From the NCBI GenBank assembly GCA_036435485.1, contig CM071596.1, positions 62,917,001-62,981,000 on the forward strand: 64,000 bases of DNA, read 5' to 3'. Origin of the DNA: Saposhnikovia divaricata. Lineage: Eukaryota; Streptophyta; Magnoliopsida; Apiales; Apiaceae. The position numbers and the translations under genes were made by a program. Below the pieces are notes generated by a model, which was not told the DNA's origin, made no database searches, and saw only the letters and a program-made list of their open reading frames with translations. Below are positions 21,131 to 32,812 of the stretch, in pieces. The number at the start of each line of letters is the position of its first letter. The stretch's first letter is position 1.

Positions 21131-23181
21131 TCATATCGTAAAATTTGCTTCAGAACGACAAACTTTCAAAAATATATCTAGGTCAACAACTTCATTATTT
21201 TGAAAACGATCACGAGCCATACGAAACCGCTGTACTAACTCATTTGTCTCATCTAACATAGAAATCAAACCACTTACAGTTTCTTCACATATAATCTTTG
21301 AATCATTAACATCAACCCATCTTAAACGATTACTAACTTCATTTTCAGTATCATATATATAAAGTTGACAGAACTTTGGATTTTGACCATCACTAGGAAT
21401 CAAAGACCCAAATAGATGGTGATTTACACCATTTAACCGATAAACATATGGCCCCCCACCATTGTTAATGGAGTTATCTACAATACCACCAGTCGACGTA
21501 AAAGCAAATATACTATTATATATGCGGGAACATCGATGAAAAGCAGGACCTTTCTTAGGATCATTATAAAGCTGCCATAGATATGATGGGGTTGGAGCAG
21601 CTTTCGGTAACCGAATTTTACCATTTCCACAACAGATATTGAACTTTGGACTTCCGCGAGTGATAGATTTATTAATTCTTTCTTCCTTCCACATAACAAC
21701 ATCATATTTATCACACTTTACGGATGGCGGGCCCAAACTACCATATTCAACAGGCACTACATAAAATTATAAAAGTATATTTAATAAAGGGAGGAAATGT
21801 CAACAAAGTTAACAAAACAAATATAAGAGAATGTCTACAAAAATTGTAAGCAACACCTTTTGTTAAATTCCTATCAAATACGCCTTCAAAGTCTTCATAA
21901 TGCCCATTGTAATCATCATCTAAGCAGTAAACCAAAAGAAAACACCATATTTAACAAATATTCATTCACAAAAAAACTTTCATGTAAACAAAACTAACTG
22001 CAAACAAAACTTTGTACTTATTTTATAAAATACCAGCATCAGTAAGGAAGCCATCATCCAAATCATGAAACCCTTGTATACATGAATTATCTGCAAAATT
22101 GCACAACTGTCAGCAAACCTATAAACAACACATTCAAATGTAATGTACCACGAGTAATAAAAAATAGTAACCTATATCATTGTATCTTGGTTCATCCAAT
22201 GATACACATGTGTCATTATTCTCAACAAATAATGACTTGTTCAACTCAGGAAAACATTTTCTGTCATTCTCTTTGTATTGTTTCCTGGGAGCATTCAACT
22301 TCTTCTGCCTGACACAACTCTCTTCCAAAGGAGTATTGCAAACACATTTTCTTTTTACTCCTCGTAATGTAGCTGTAAACATTTCGACAGCATTCAATGC
22401 CAATAAAGTAGTATAGAAAGAATATAATAACAATGAAACAACAATTAACTATCAACAATTAACTTACAATTGTTTGCATTCTTTATATTACTCAATATCT
22501 CTTGAAGAGGCGCATCATTAGTGAAAAACGTTCTACAAACAGAACCAACAGAATCATACACTTTCTCTTTCCTTCGATCAGTACATCGACCGGATTTAAA
22601 CTTTGCATCGGAAATAATATGGCCATTTTCGTTCTCAGAAGAGAATAAACCCAAATTAGACTGACCAACATCATCCTACCAACAAAATTATGTTGGTTAT
22701 GAAGTTGTACTATACATGAAACAATATACACATATCCTTATTAAAACACTAAGATAATCTACTTTCTGTGGAAACTTTTCCAATGGTTTACGCGTATACG
22801 ATCCACCTGTATTCGATATATCACCAAGTGGAATCCGACTCACAGACTTCCCAACACAATCTTCACAACCAACAGCAAGACCTTTTCTTAAACTTCTCGA
22901 AGAAGCAAAGCCAAACCCTGAAATTTTTTAAAGCCATGTACATATCACTAATCACTAACAACATACATCATACAAAGACTAATTCAATCAAACTTTAGTC
23001 CTGACTTTTACCTGAAACTTTGTCCATTCTACCATTACCATCATAAAACTTCAATAACAAAGAAAACAAATACCATCACAAAACATCAATAAGAAAAAAA
23101 AAACAACAACAGATCTATGTATGTTGACATACTAATCAAGTTTTAAAACTGTCAAATTTAAGAATATCGTACCTCCTCCAT
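21131..23181 (-). pseudogene. Helitron Rep N-terminal gene, multi-exon and truncated
   Basis: A minus-strand gene can be followed from an ATG at 23181 (MEE) through several short exons. These include FYDGNGRMDKVSG (near 23050-23012), a Ser/Gly-rich exon with GFGFASSRSLRKGL (near 22920-22770), and NLGLFSSENENGHIISDAKF (near 22680-22470). A basic exon with GVKRKCVCNTPLEESC (near 22370-22175), two acidic exons near 22090 and 21920, and a last exon starting about 21757 with VEYGSLGPPSVKCDKYDVVM follow. The last exon ends with the Helitron signature segments YRLNGVNHHLFGSLIP and YIYDTENEVSNRLRW, then a stop at 21131. Full Helitron proteins continue into Helitron_like_N, the Rep tyrosines and a helicase, all absent here. 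The exon junctions are inferred by eye. It may encode a roughly 500-residue protein without catalytic domains. Confidence 0.6.
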
Positions 23182-23863
23182 GAAGAAGTACAGATGAAGA
23201 AGTCCAGATAAGAAACACAGACAAAAGCTTTCAAAAATAAACCCAATTCAAATTTGAATGGAAATAGGTTTAGAAGAGAGTACATATCATAAAGTATAAC
23301 GCGGGCAGCACAACCCGCCCGGATGACTGACCCAACAGTAGTCGTTTTAAATTGCTTTAGAAGCTACACTTCAATAGCACATGGTCAAGCCAACACGTGG
23401 CAGCAGTGGCAGAAACATGTAATTAGTTATGGTTAGAAGGGTACTGCATGTAAAAAGGGCAGAAAAAATGGATCAAGATGTATCTATATATAGATATATT
23501 TTTTCCACTTTATATTGTCCATCTGAGATTTTGCTTCCCTTATATGTTTGTGTGTGTAGGTCTCTATGCTAACCAGATGTAATAATCTTTAGTTTATTAT
23601 GGTTAGAATTTTTTGGTTATGTCTGCATATGTTGCTATTGAGACATATGATTAATTAAGTCTTGTATTATGTGGTAAGGTTTTAGAACTTGTGACTAACA
23701 TGTTCATTCTAAATCTTTGAATATCATTTATATGTAAATTTGGATGGCACAAATAGAAATAGGTTGTTCTGGGTTTTGATCGCGTGACCTCATGGTTGCA
23801 TTATTATGATCATGAGTGATTATAGAGACTAATGTTACATTCACATGTGGTTATATATATATC

Positions 23864-23902
<39 letters not shown>

Positions 23903-24400
23903 TTTGTAAACCACTTGTTGGTAACATAGTAGCATGCCTGAATGGTTTATAAATTACTTGGCGTAGTATTGTTTCTCGGTTTTGTTAAGTTAATTTCATA
24001 TGCTTTATATCGCGAGGGTGAACAAATGAAGCCATACTTTCTTATTGTTAATTGTGTAATTTCTTTAGTATAGCTCGCGTTTCCAGTTTCTCAAAAATAC
24101 CAAATAAATATAGTTATATTCACCACTAATATTTGATTAGTTCATTGACATAGCAATTTTGGGTCCTTGTTTCCGGTTCTTTCATAAAATATAGATGGTG
24201 GTATTAACTCACATAATATCCTCAGGTCAATACTTTTTTAATTTATTTTCTGAATCTGTTTTGTTTGTTTAAGTTTGACTTGTTTAGGGAGTCGAGATAA
24301 AGTCTGCTGCAATTTAAAGAAAAAAGGATTTATATAACTAGGAGTTTTATGGATTAACTTACTTTTTGTGGTCATTGTTGTTATCATTCTGCAACTGTTT
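23182..24400. other. 5' flank of the Rep-like gene and AT-rich intergenic DNA
   Basis: The first few hundred bases are the likely promoter and 5' leader of the minus-strand gene. The rest is AT-rich without a recognisable gene, and includes a (TA)n tract. Confidence 0.4.
23868..23900. repeat. (TA)n microsatellite
   Basis: A run of about 16 TA units, preceded by a shorter TA tract at about 23851-23862. Confidence 0.95.
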
Positions 24401-26541
24401 TGTTAAAATATGACATATTGAGAGTTTACAGAAGAAGTAGAGATTGTATATATTTGTGTGTTGTTATTACAGGAGATGAAGGAGTCTATATATAGATTAT
24501 ATGGCTGCCTAACTCCTACCTACTACAATTCATAAACATAATCAGTTACATCACTTACTACTGTAGATCTTCTGACTTAACAATATTTGACACGCCCCCT
24601 CACTCGAAATCCCATCTTGGGATGAAATACCTATATCGGGATTGAAGAATGGAACACTAGGAGCTCTTGAGCGTATCCTAGGTATTCAACTTGACCCATC
24701 TCTAGGAATTGAAGACCCATCTTAAGATTGATCCATCTTGAGATTTATTCATCTTGGAGTTAAAGATCCATCTTGAGATTGCCCATCTTGGGATTCACCT
24801 ATCTTGGGATTAATTATCTGAGAATTTTGGGTATATCGGGACTCGACTTTGTGACCACGCGATACATTTTAGACTATGTCAAATAATAGAAAGTGCTGCT
24901 TTTCAGCACAACGGTGGATGACCACCAATCAGTCCTTGAACTGATTATTTTGAAGAAACCGAGATTCGACTTTGTGATCAGTCAGTATTAACAAGCCTAT
25001 GTCTGAACATAGGAGGAATCTGCATCTGTCATCCCTTGAACTATAAGCAACTGGAACCGTATTTGGTAGACTGCATCCCTTAAGATCGTCCATGAATTGG
25101 TCCTTCTGCTTCTTTTACAAGAATGAAATGCAAGATATAGCAGTGAATTGTGTGTATGTATTTGTATACATACTACTACTTCTGCTGCTTTGTCATTTGT
25201 GGCAGTGAACTGTGTGTACATCTGTATATACACTACTTCTGATGCTTTGTCGGAATAACGCCCCCTGAACTATTTAATTTATAGCATCGTAAAAATTGGA
25301 GAGATACCGTAATATCAACAACCACTTGAATACTACACAATTAAATCTATAACCGGGGCAAACTCTTAAATCAAAGTGATACATTTTCAAAAGATCCCGA
25401 TTTTTTATTTTTAATATTAACACTACTTTCCCTTAAGAAAATAAATGTAAAATAATTTTTTTTCTTATCGGATCTATAATCATAAAATCACTGTTTTTAA
25501 GGTTCTGACCTTCTTTTTTTTAATTCCTTTTCTTTTCTTCTTTTGTCTTTCTTTGTTTTTTTTTATTTTATTGCTACCAACCTCATGGTCGACAACATTT
25601 TTTTTTCTTTAGCATCTTCCCCTCCCTTTTTTTTAGAGGATGCTTTTGCTTTGTCTGCTTTTTTTTTCTTTAGCATCTCCTTTTTTTGGATACTTTTGCT
25701 TTATCAGCCATCATGAGTGCAATTGATCAAGTTAGGCCAAAAGCATATCAATCTCTCACATGCTGCTACAGTTCCTGTCGGCCAAAAACCCTTTAACAGG
25801 CCCAGATTTTAACAAAGTTACTGTGTATATATTTATATACATACAGCCATCTTGTTCCTCATAGAAACTATTTTTTTTCTTTCAATTCTCTCCCTCGAAT
25901 AAACACAGCAGATGGTTAAACCAAAAACAGAAACTGAAGTTCTAATATTCAAGAAGTTATACCTTGAATCAATTCGAAATGAAAAATTGAGCAAGAAGTT
26001 CAACTGGCGTTTCGTCGGAAAAAGTACCAGGGCGTTCCCACGCGCGGGAGCGTGTAGCGCATGGAGGCGGACTGCAGCGCGTCTGGTGGCACGTGAGCGC
26101 GCGTCACTGAGCTTATGCTGGTCAGAATTTTGCTGGTAGGTCGTCCTTCAGTGTTCTGTACTGTGGTGACTTTGTACTTTCACTTTGTTGTGTTTTGTTT
26201 TTCCGATTTCTTATTAGAACACTACCGGGTCTCTGTTTCTCAGATTGCTTGAATTTATACAACTGGGCAGAATTTTCTCTTGAGAAACTTGATGCTTTAG
26301 ATGATAAAATTTGTTCTTTCTACCTGATTACGTACCCGCTCTGATAACATGTTAAAATATGACATATTGAGAGTTTACAGAAGAATTAGAGATTGTATAT
26401 ATTTGTGTGTTATTATTACAGGAGATGAAGGAGTCTATTTATAGATTATATGTCTGCCTAACTCCTACCTAGTACAATTCATAAACGTAATCAGTTATAT
26501 CACTTACTACTGTAGATCTTCTGACTTAACAATATTTGACA
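24401..26541 (-). mobile_element. Non-autonomous LTR element (TRIM/LARD-like), 2.14 kb
   Basis: Two 192-bp direct repeats (24401-24592 and 26350-26541) begin TGTTAAAATATG and end ATATTTGACA on the plus strand, and are flanked by the 5-bp target duplication TGTTT (24396-24400 and 26542-26546). Orientation is minus: next to the right LTR the minus strand reads tgttatcagagcgggta, a variant of the initiator-Met primer site tggtatcagagc, and next to the left LTR it reads gagtgagggggcg, a polypurine tract. The 1.76-kb interior has no retroviral coding domains. It holds degenerate repeats of atcttgggatt (24615-24810), T-rich tracts, and a GC-rich patch at about 26035-26105. The element must be mobilised by another element's proteins. 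Confidence 0.88.
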
Positions 26542-26546
26542 TGTTT

Positions 26547-28020
26547 TAATATGGCTGAAATCTTTAAGGATTTAAAGAAAGCATTAGATGTTAGTAGAAT
26601 ACTGGTTCTATCTGCTTTACTTTAGTTAACAAAAATTCTGGAGCTATGTTGTGAACCACTTAAAGAAGAAATTGATGAACAACTAACTTGTATATATATG
26701 ACTAGAATAGTACATCTGGGTCATTGAAATGGTTACAAATTAATAATATGCGCCAAGGTAAGCACAATACCACTTCTTTCTCTATTCCAGCATCAGCTTA
26801 AGGATTGGTATATTAAATGTAGTGTGAGCGCACATCTTCAATACATTAAGTTAATAAAATTAAAGGAGTTGGTAGAAAAACAGAGCCATCAGAAGCATTG
26901 CTGAAAATCTTTATTAGAGCCCAGATCTTGCCACTGGAGGAAAATATTGTGAAATTCATCAGTGTCAACCCAAAGCTCAGACCACTAATATCGGCGTCAA
27001 CATCCCTAATGGTTGTTGTATACGGCACTGGAAAAATTGAGATGAGATGTCTTTCTTGAAAATGTCTTATCAATACAGAAATTGTTCTTCTGGAGCACCA
27101 TTACATATCAGCGCATTTACATTTCTATACTAAATGAAGCATCGAGAAATTAATGTGGGTTGTAATATTCATGTTTTCTCAACAACACCAGTTGCAATGC
27201 TGTGAATTGAATGGTAAAAACTGTGTGTACCATCTCCCACATCCAAGGTACGTTTTTACTATTTAAATTCTGGCTTGTCTCTGTTAATTAGCAGACCTCT
27301 ACTAGAACACTTGCGTCGATTATAAGTATCACATCAGGTACCTCAACTTTTTGTAAATATCTTCAGTTGTTCTTGCTACTTGTGACAATTTTAGTTGAAA
27401 TTTTAGACCCACCAAAGTGTCACCTTCTTGAGTACATTAAAAGAAATCTATTTCATACTGTGATTTGGATTATATATATTGATTGAGAATCTCTATATAA
27501 TACAAGGATATTTATTACTTTATGCATGATATGAATTTTATAGATTCATATATTTTTGAAGTTAAAATTTATTCTTATTATTGCTGGAAATATGTATTAG
27601 CCTTGATGTTTACAAGAAATCTGATAATAAAAGGAACGGTCATAAAATTGCAGCTCCAAAGGATTACGATTTCTTAAAAGGAAGAAAAAGGGTTTTACAC
27701 TATATGATGATGAAGAGTTATATTTGGAATGCTAATTATTTGTGTTGTCGCTAATGTTGCTTTTAGCTTTGCTGTTTCCAAGTTGAAACAGCAAAATGAT
27801 TGATACGACAAAAGGCAAGCCAAAGACTTACATTTGTTAAATGACAAGTTGTAAATACGGTACAAGAAAAGCTATTACTCTTGATATTGTGTTATTTCTA
27901 ACATTATGTGTTAGTTTTGCTATTTGCAAATTGAAACAGAAAATCTGTTGATAAAGAAACGGACGTCCAAAGACTTGGAAGTATACTTCATGAAAATAAT
28001 ATTTTGGGCCTAATTTTTGT
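26547..28020. other. Non-coding stretch with degenerate repeats
   Basis: No gene supported. A short frame at about 26552-26630 (MAEIFKDLKKALDVSRILV) looks protein-like but ends quickly. Two loosely similar segments of roughly 90 bp at about 27740-27835 and 27885-27980 share ttagctttgctgtttcc / ttagttttgctatttgc and aaagactt. They may be internal repeats of a decayed retroelement. Confidence 0.35.
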
Positions 28021-29222
28021 CCATGAGACAATGGGTCTATCTAGGAATTTTAGAGGTCCTAGATTCATCGAGGGGAATGGGGATAAGCCCATAATATTGC
28101 ATCATCGACAGTGGCAACCCTACTTGATTTATAAGTTCCAAGGGTAAAAACAAACTGAACAGATGATTGCGTGAGAGCCTTCAATAAATGGAATTACACT
28201 CCTTAGAAGATGTACATAGATGCATTCTTCTTACCCATTTCTATGATGATGAAGTGCTCATATAGTGAACGGTAAGGTTGAGTATTTACACTTTTAATAA
28301 GTCTTAAGGTAGAATTTGCGAGGTATTTTTCCGTTCACTAATACCTTTGAGGACTTACCTACGTGAGAGGAGTTGTGTGGCCGCAACTATATATGAGGTA
28401 CGGGCTAATCTCTAAAACTCTCATGAGTCGGTTATTGTGCATGGCCATTAAAGCGCAATCCCTAACAATTGATTTTCCGTATTATGTGTGCTTTTGTCTT
28501 TGTTTAGCTAAAAGATTCAAGTCCCAGGCGTAGTCTACTTAGTTTCTTCAAACTGCGAGAACTGTCACTAGGTGCGGGTTCCAAGCCGGAAGCTACCCAC
28601 CCGTATTGAATACATAATAAAATAAGCTTCATACTATATTTGTTATACTATTTCTTTTCTTAAATTTTATTTTTGGGGGGAATTGTTGGATATTTTATTG
28701 ATATCCATTATCTTAAAAAATAAATTTTAAAAAATCTATTTTACGTTATTATTTTATTACCAAATATACATGTGCAATAAACAAAATCTAATCAGTCAAA
28801 GGTTTTATTTTTCACTCGTTGTTTTCCTCCCAATGGTTTTTAACGTTGCTAAGCTGTTACAAATATCAAGTCTTAAACTACAATTATTATTGTATTAACA
28901 AGCCTAATATCTCATATATCAGTTATAGTTTTGAACCCTATATAAAGTGTTTATTGAAAGTCCCAAGAAAGCTTCTGAGTAGCACAGCAAGCAAATTCAC
29001 ACTTCCTCTATTTATACAAATATCAATTATAAAGTATATACTATATACAATCTTTTGGGTGTTATTTGGAGTATCGAAAAATCCTTGTTGACATCCTTGA
29101 TCGTTCGTGCACGGAAAAGGACTAATTGAATCGGGTGTTGTACCGCTAAGGAGTTGCCAATAAACCTTGCACGAGAAGGGGCACGGTTCCTTAGGGCAGT
29201 GTTTTCACACACCTCACCAAAT
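28021..29222 (+). mobile_element. 3' end of an LTR retrotransposon with one LTR
   Basis: A polypurine tract (ttttggggggaa, about 28672-28683) is followed at about 28684 by TGTTGGATATTTTATTG, a typical LTR start. A TATA-like ccctatataaag occurs near 28939-28950. The end of the LTR is uncertain, somewhere before 29222. The upstream 650 bp has no open frame and resembles the long 3' untranslated region of large copia elements, which is recognition by eye only. A piece of this LTR (29053-29100) recurs as the loop of the hairpin at 6516-6791. Confidence 0.55.
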
Positions 29223-29223
29223 C

Positions 29224-29265
29224 ATGAACAACCATATCCTTTTATATGAACAACCATATCCTTTT
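29224..29265. repeat. 20-bp direct repeat at a retroelement junction
   Basis: atgaacaaccatatcctttt occurs at 29224-29243 and again at 29246-29265. The second copy is in frame with the copia polyprotein, so the first is probably a junction duplication made when the 5' part of the copia was lost. Confidence 0.85.
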
Positions 29266-32200
29266 GACTTTAAAATATGTTCTTCATGTACCCAAACTCT
29301 CAACTAATCTTTTGTCGGTGAAAAAGCTTACTCAAGATCTTCATTGTTATGCAACTTTTTCTCCCTCCTGTTGTGTATTTCAGGATCAGGGCTCGAAGAG
29401 GAATATTGGACTTGCTAAGGAAAGGAATGGCCTCTATTACTTGGATAATTCTAGGAATATTATGAATAATTTGTCTGTGTCATTTCTGTGTTCTTCAAAT
29501 AAAGAGACCATCTGGCTTTACCATTTTCGCCTTGGTCATCCTTCCTTTAGAATCTTAAAAGCCATGTTTCCTCATTTATTCAAAGATTTAGACATTTCAT
29601 CTTTCAGCTGTGAAGTTTGTGAACTAGCAAAACACTCACGTGTATCCTATCCTTTGATTAATAAAAGAAGCTCGAAATCATTTCATTTGATACATAGCGA
29701 CATATGGGGACCATCTCGTACCTCAAATATCTCTGGTGCTCGTTGGTTTGTGACTTTGATTGATGATTGCACAAGGGTTACATGGCTTTACTTACTTAAA
29801 AATAAATCAGACATCAGCACTATCATTCCTAACTTCTTTTCTATGATTCACAATCAATTTGGGGTTATTATAAAAATATTTAGATCAGACAATGCAAAAG
29901 ATTACTTCAACCAGACTTTGACTCCTTTCTTCCAAAAACATGGAGTTATCCATGATTCCTCGTGTGTTAACACACCCCAACAGAATGGGCTAGCTGAGCG
30001 AAAAAATGGTCATCTACTTACCGTTACTAGAGCTTTGCTTTTCCAGGGAAATGTTCCCAAATCGTACTGGGGTGAAGCTGTTTTAACAGCAACTCACATG
30101 ATTAATAGATTACCTTCTCGAGTTTTAGCCAACAAAAGCCCTATGGATGTACTAAATAGTTTTTCCCCAGAGTTTCGAAGTTCAAATGGTCTTACTCCTA
30201 GAGTTTTTGGTTGCACTACTTTTGTTCATATTCATGCCCAACAAAGAGGGAAGTTAGATCCTAGAGCAAACAAATGTGTGTTTATTGGCTACTCATCTAC
30301 CAAAAAAGGATACAAGTGTTACGATCCTCTTACACGAAAAACTTACATCTCAGCTGATGTCACTTTCACTGAACACAAGCCATATTTTACCAAGTCTTAT
30401 CTTGAAGAGAAAAATATGATCTCACAAGAAGAAAGTATTTTTAATCTTGATCTTCCCTCTGATCTGCCTATAATCTCCAATCCAGCACCAGAGTTGGTCA
30501 CATCTCTAAATTTGAGTCCAAATGCTTCAAAGTCAGCCCCGTCAAAAGATCCTAGTCAAACACTTCCAATTACACCAAATCAAGATTCTGATCTCATTGC
30601 TGAAAACATATCTCCCACAATGTCACCAACTATTCATAATAATCCTAGATTTTCACAGGTTTACTCAAGGAGGACTGTTCCAGATCCATAACAAGTTCAT
30701 GAATCCAATTCGATCCCGGTCCCTGACAAACTTGATGAAGAAAGTGTGGTAAGAACTCAAACCAAAGTAAGTAATGATGATTCTGATCTTCCTATTGCCA
30801 TTAGGAAAAAACCAAGGGAATGTACTAAAAGACCTTTATATCCATTATCTCATTATGTCTCACTAACAATGTTGTCATCAAACCATAAACAATTCATTAG
30901 CAGTCTTAACACCATTTCTATTCCTAAAACTTTGTCTGAGGCATTATCAAAAGTAGAGTGGAGGAATGCTATGAGAGAGGAAATGACAGCATTGGAAAAA
31001 AACAAAACATGGGAGGTTGCGGAGAGACCAAAAGGAAAGAATGTAGTAGGTTGTAAATGGGTCTTTACACCTAAATATAATGCAGATGGTTCCCTCGAAA
31101 GGTATAAAGCAAGGTTGGTGGCTAAGGGACACACTCAAACATATGGAGTGGACTATCTTGAGACTTTTGCTCCTGTGGCAAAAATGAACACTGTTCGAAT
31201 ATTGTTGGCATTGGCTTCTCATTATGGTTGGCAACTTTCAAAATATGATGTAGAAAATGCTTTCCTACATGGAGACTTAAATGAAGAGATATACATGGAA
31301 ATCCCTCCAGGATTTGGAAAAGATGTAAAAAATAAAGTTTGCAGGTTGATAAAGGCATTATATGGGTTGAAACAGTCACCAAGAGCGTGGTTCGGAAGGT
31401 TTAGTAAAGTCATGAAAGCCCATGGATATCGACAAAGTCAAGGGGATCACACTCTTTTTATAAAACACTCGGATAAAGGGGGGTAACTGCAGTGCTAGTA
31501 TATGTGGATGATATTATAGTAACCGGGAATGATGATAAAGAAAGTCAAGAGCTTAAACAAAAGCTTATTAGTGAGTTTGAGATAAAGGAATTGGGCAGGT
31601 TGAATACTTCTTAGGTATTAAAGTGGCACACTCTAAAAAAGGGATCTTTATATCACAACAGAAGTATGTAACTGATTTGTTGAAGGAAATAGGGAAGATT
31701 GGATGTAAACCAGTATCTACACCAATTGATTCTAATCAGAAACTTGGAGAAGCCAAGGAAGAACCACATGTGGACAAGAAAATGTACCAAAGGCTAGTCG
31801 GAAGACTCATCTATCTTGCACACACCAGACCAGATATTGCATATTCGGTAAGTCTAATCAGTCAATTCATGCATGATCCAAGAGAACCATATCTACAGGC
31901 TGCCTACAGAGTATTGCATTATTTGAAAGGGAATCCAGGAAAGGGAATCCAGTTCAAAAGAAGTCAGAATCTTGCACTTGAAGTCTACATTGACACTGAT
32001 TATGGAGGATCTATAGTGGATAGAAGATCAACAACAGGATATTGTACATTCCTTGGAGGCAATCTGATAACATGGAGAAGTAAAAAACAAAGTGTTGTAG
32101 CTAGATCTTCTGCTGAATCAGAATTCAGAGCAATTGCTCATGGTTTGTGTGAGATACTTTGGGTTAAAATAATACTGGATGACTTAAGAATCAAATGGGA

Positions 32201-32456
32201 AGAACCTATGAAGCTCTATTGTGATAATAAGTCAGCGATCAACATTGCTCATAATCCTATATATCATGATAGGACAAAACATATTGAGATAGATAGATAT
32301 TTCATCAAGGAGAAGCTCGAGGAAGGATTAGTGTGTATGTCGTATGTTCCATCCAGAAGACAGCTTGCAGATGTTTTAACAAAAGGCCTAAACAGTCCTA
32401 GTTTTCACAACATTGTTTCCAAGCTGGGAATGGAAGATATCTATTCTCCAGCTTGA
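29246..32456 (+). pseudogene. Copia pol polyprotein (integrase, RT, RNase H), broken
   Basis: This would integrate and reverse-transcribe the element. Visible in order: the end of protease, GAG-pre-integrase zinc finger (HFRLGHPSF, CEVCELAKHS), the integrase core (LIHSDIWGP, FRSDNAKDY, NTPQQNGLAERKN), a linker, reverse transcriptase (WVFTPKYNADGSLERYKARL, DVENAFLHGDL, YVDDIIVTGN near 31500-31530) and RNase H (ARSSAESEF, YCDNKSAINIAHNP), ending at 32456. Three lesions are visible: an in-frame TAA at 30689-30691, a missing G in a G run near 31480 just before the RT active-site motif, and a missing A near 31600. Gag and most of protease are missing. Confidence 0.85.
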
Positions 32457-32693
32457 TGGGGAGTATTGGAGAGATTGATAGTCAAAGATTGTAAATTAGA
32501 TATTGTATATTAGTCATTGATGGTGTGCAATGTATATTAGCTGTAGATATCATTTAGTCAAAGAGATCCTACAATTATGGGATTTGATTAGATATGCTAG
32601 AATAGACACTTTCCCATATTCCACTATATATATGGGACCTTGTAACTCTGATCTAGTGAGATAAAGCAGAATATTTTCTTCTAATTTCTGCAA

Positions 32694-32812
32694 TAGTTTG
32701 GTTAACCCTTTTTTGGTTGTCCCCATTTTTGGTTATCCCTCATTTACAACCGTTAGATCATCAACTCAAATAGATCATGATCGTTAGATATAATAATACT
32801 AAATGTTGTTAT
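32694..32812. other. Spacer between nested elements
   Basis: About 120 bp of AT-rich sequence that ends with GTTAT, the left target duplication of the next copia. Likely part of the older sequence that resumes at 40684. Confidence 0.5.

Larger units (their letters stand above)
15022..21530. repeat. Right arm of the large inverted repeat
   Basis: Reverse complement of 1-6506. The right arm continues smoothly at both ends into sequence that belongs to its genes: the rest of RPA-like gene C inward and the rest of the Rep N-terminal gene outward. This supports it as the source copy. The gene order across it is RPA-C (minus), B3 (plus), coiled coil (minus), PIF1 fragment (plus), Rep N-terminal gene (minus). 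Confidence 0.95.
29224..32693 (+). mobile_element. 5'-truncated Ty1/copia element
   Basis: It contains the pol region (see the pseudogene entry), then a purine tract gatggggag (32455-32463) and a single LTR of about 230 bp. The LTR starts near 32464 (tattggagagattgatag) and ends near 32693 (ttctgca), with a TATA-like ctatatatatggg at 32624-32636. No matching LTR, gag or primer site occurs upstream, so the 5' half is lost. Confidence 0.75.

Noticed and set aside
1..21530. The inverted repeat as a pure assembly artefact
   Set aside because: The arms differ by substitutions and indels spread along their length, and their inner ends join different unique sequences. Long reads would still be needed to exclude haplotype joining.
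25912..26139. 75-residue plus-strand frame with Arg-rich C-terminus
   Set aside because: It lies inside the minus-strand LTR element and its composition follows the local GC-rich patch. It has no domain.
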